DNA from: an uncultured Verrucomicrobiota bacterium
GTDB taxonomy: Bacteria > Verrucomicrobiota > Verrucomicrobiia > Methylacidiphilales > Verrucolacustridaceae
Assembly: GCA_903905395.1 (NCBI GenBank)
Contig: CAIVGD010000090.1
Location: forward strand, 1 to 5,897
Direction: 5' to 3'
DNA: 5,897 nt
Below are positions 5,813 through 5,897 of this stretch, in pieces. The notes below the pieces were generated by a model, which saw only the letters and a program-made list of their open reading frames with translations, did not search any database and was not told where the DNA came from. Numbering within the stretch: position 1 is the first letter of the stretch; every line of letters begins with the position of its first letter. Position numbers and translations under genes: made by a program.

Positions 5813-5897
5813 ACACACCCAAGATGAGTTCCTGTGGATATCGCACGATTGAAAAATGTCGGATGAGTGGGAATACACACTTAATCCCTGTCCTAAG
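5809..5897 (+). CDS. Start of a probable sugar C-methyltransferase (3' end outside window)
   Basis: An open frame begins at ATG 5809, overlapping the aminotransferase stop as ATGA (5809-5812), and runs to the window end without a stop (29 codons). The visible N-terminus carries YRTIEKCRMSGNTHLIPVL, residues 11-29. A CR-x-C/S-G element followed by L-x-P-V-L is typical of the zinc-binding N-terminal segment of SAM-dependent C-methyltransferases found in deoxysugar and LPS clusters (NDP-hexose C-methyltransferase type). Here the second position of the usual CRxCG is Ser. The tight overlap with a sugar aminotransferase supports a role in the same glycan pathway. With so little sequence, a different product is possible. 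Met6 (5824) is an alternative start without a better ribosome site. Confidence 0.55.
   Translation, partial: MNTPKMSSCGYRTIEKCRMSGNTHLIPVL

Overview
The window is a stretch of bacterial chromosome, dense in genes and of moderate to fairly high GC by eye. It appears to carry housekeeping genes with a small accessory insert. The organism cannot be named with confidence. A MurA with Asp in place of the usual catalytic Cys, a large transglutaminase-like secreted protein and a nucleotidyltransferase/small-protein pair would fit a Verrucomicrobiota/PVC-type bacterium, but this is inference and other phyla are possible.

Layout. The left part (1-2204, + strand) holds the 3' end of a PHP-family histidinol-phosphatase gene, followed 5 nt later by a membrane-anchored or exported protein with a transglutaminase-type Cys-His-Asp core and a helical C-terminal part. 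A perfect 29-nt inverted repeat lies inside that second gene. The middle (2229-3533, - strand) is murA, the first committed step of peptidoglycan synthesis. It converges on the preceding gene with only 24 nt between the stops. Its active site predicts insensitivity to fosfomycin.

Between murA and the next + strand gene is a 300-nt divergent intergenic region. It contains a 41-nt hairpin built from two self-palindromic GGGGTCtGACCCC-type units, which looks like a dispersed REP/RAYT-type element. To its right (3834-4633) is a two-gene unit, a 73-residue charged protein overlapping a 193-residue MNT/AbiEii-like nucleotidyltransferase by ATGA, which reads as a toxin-antitoxin-like module.

The right end (4655-5897) starts a surface-sugar biosynthesis operon. 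A DegT/DnrJ/EryC1/StrS-type PLP aminotransferase is followed, again through an ATGA overlap, by the first 29 codons of what is probably a sugar C-methyltransferase with an N-terminal zinc-binding segment. The operon presumably continues beyond the window with nucleotide-sugar, LPS or glycan genes.

I see no tRNA, rRNA, CRISPR array, insertion-sequence transposase or clear rho-independent terminator. The candidates most worth following up are the small-protein/nucleotidyltransferase pair, the hairpin element beside it, the intragenic palindrome, and the Cys-to-Asp MurA.
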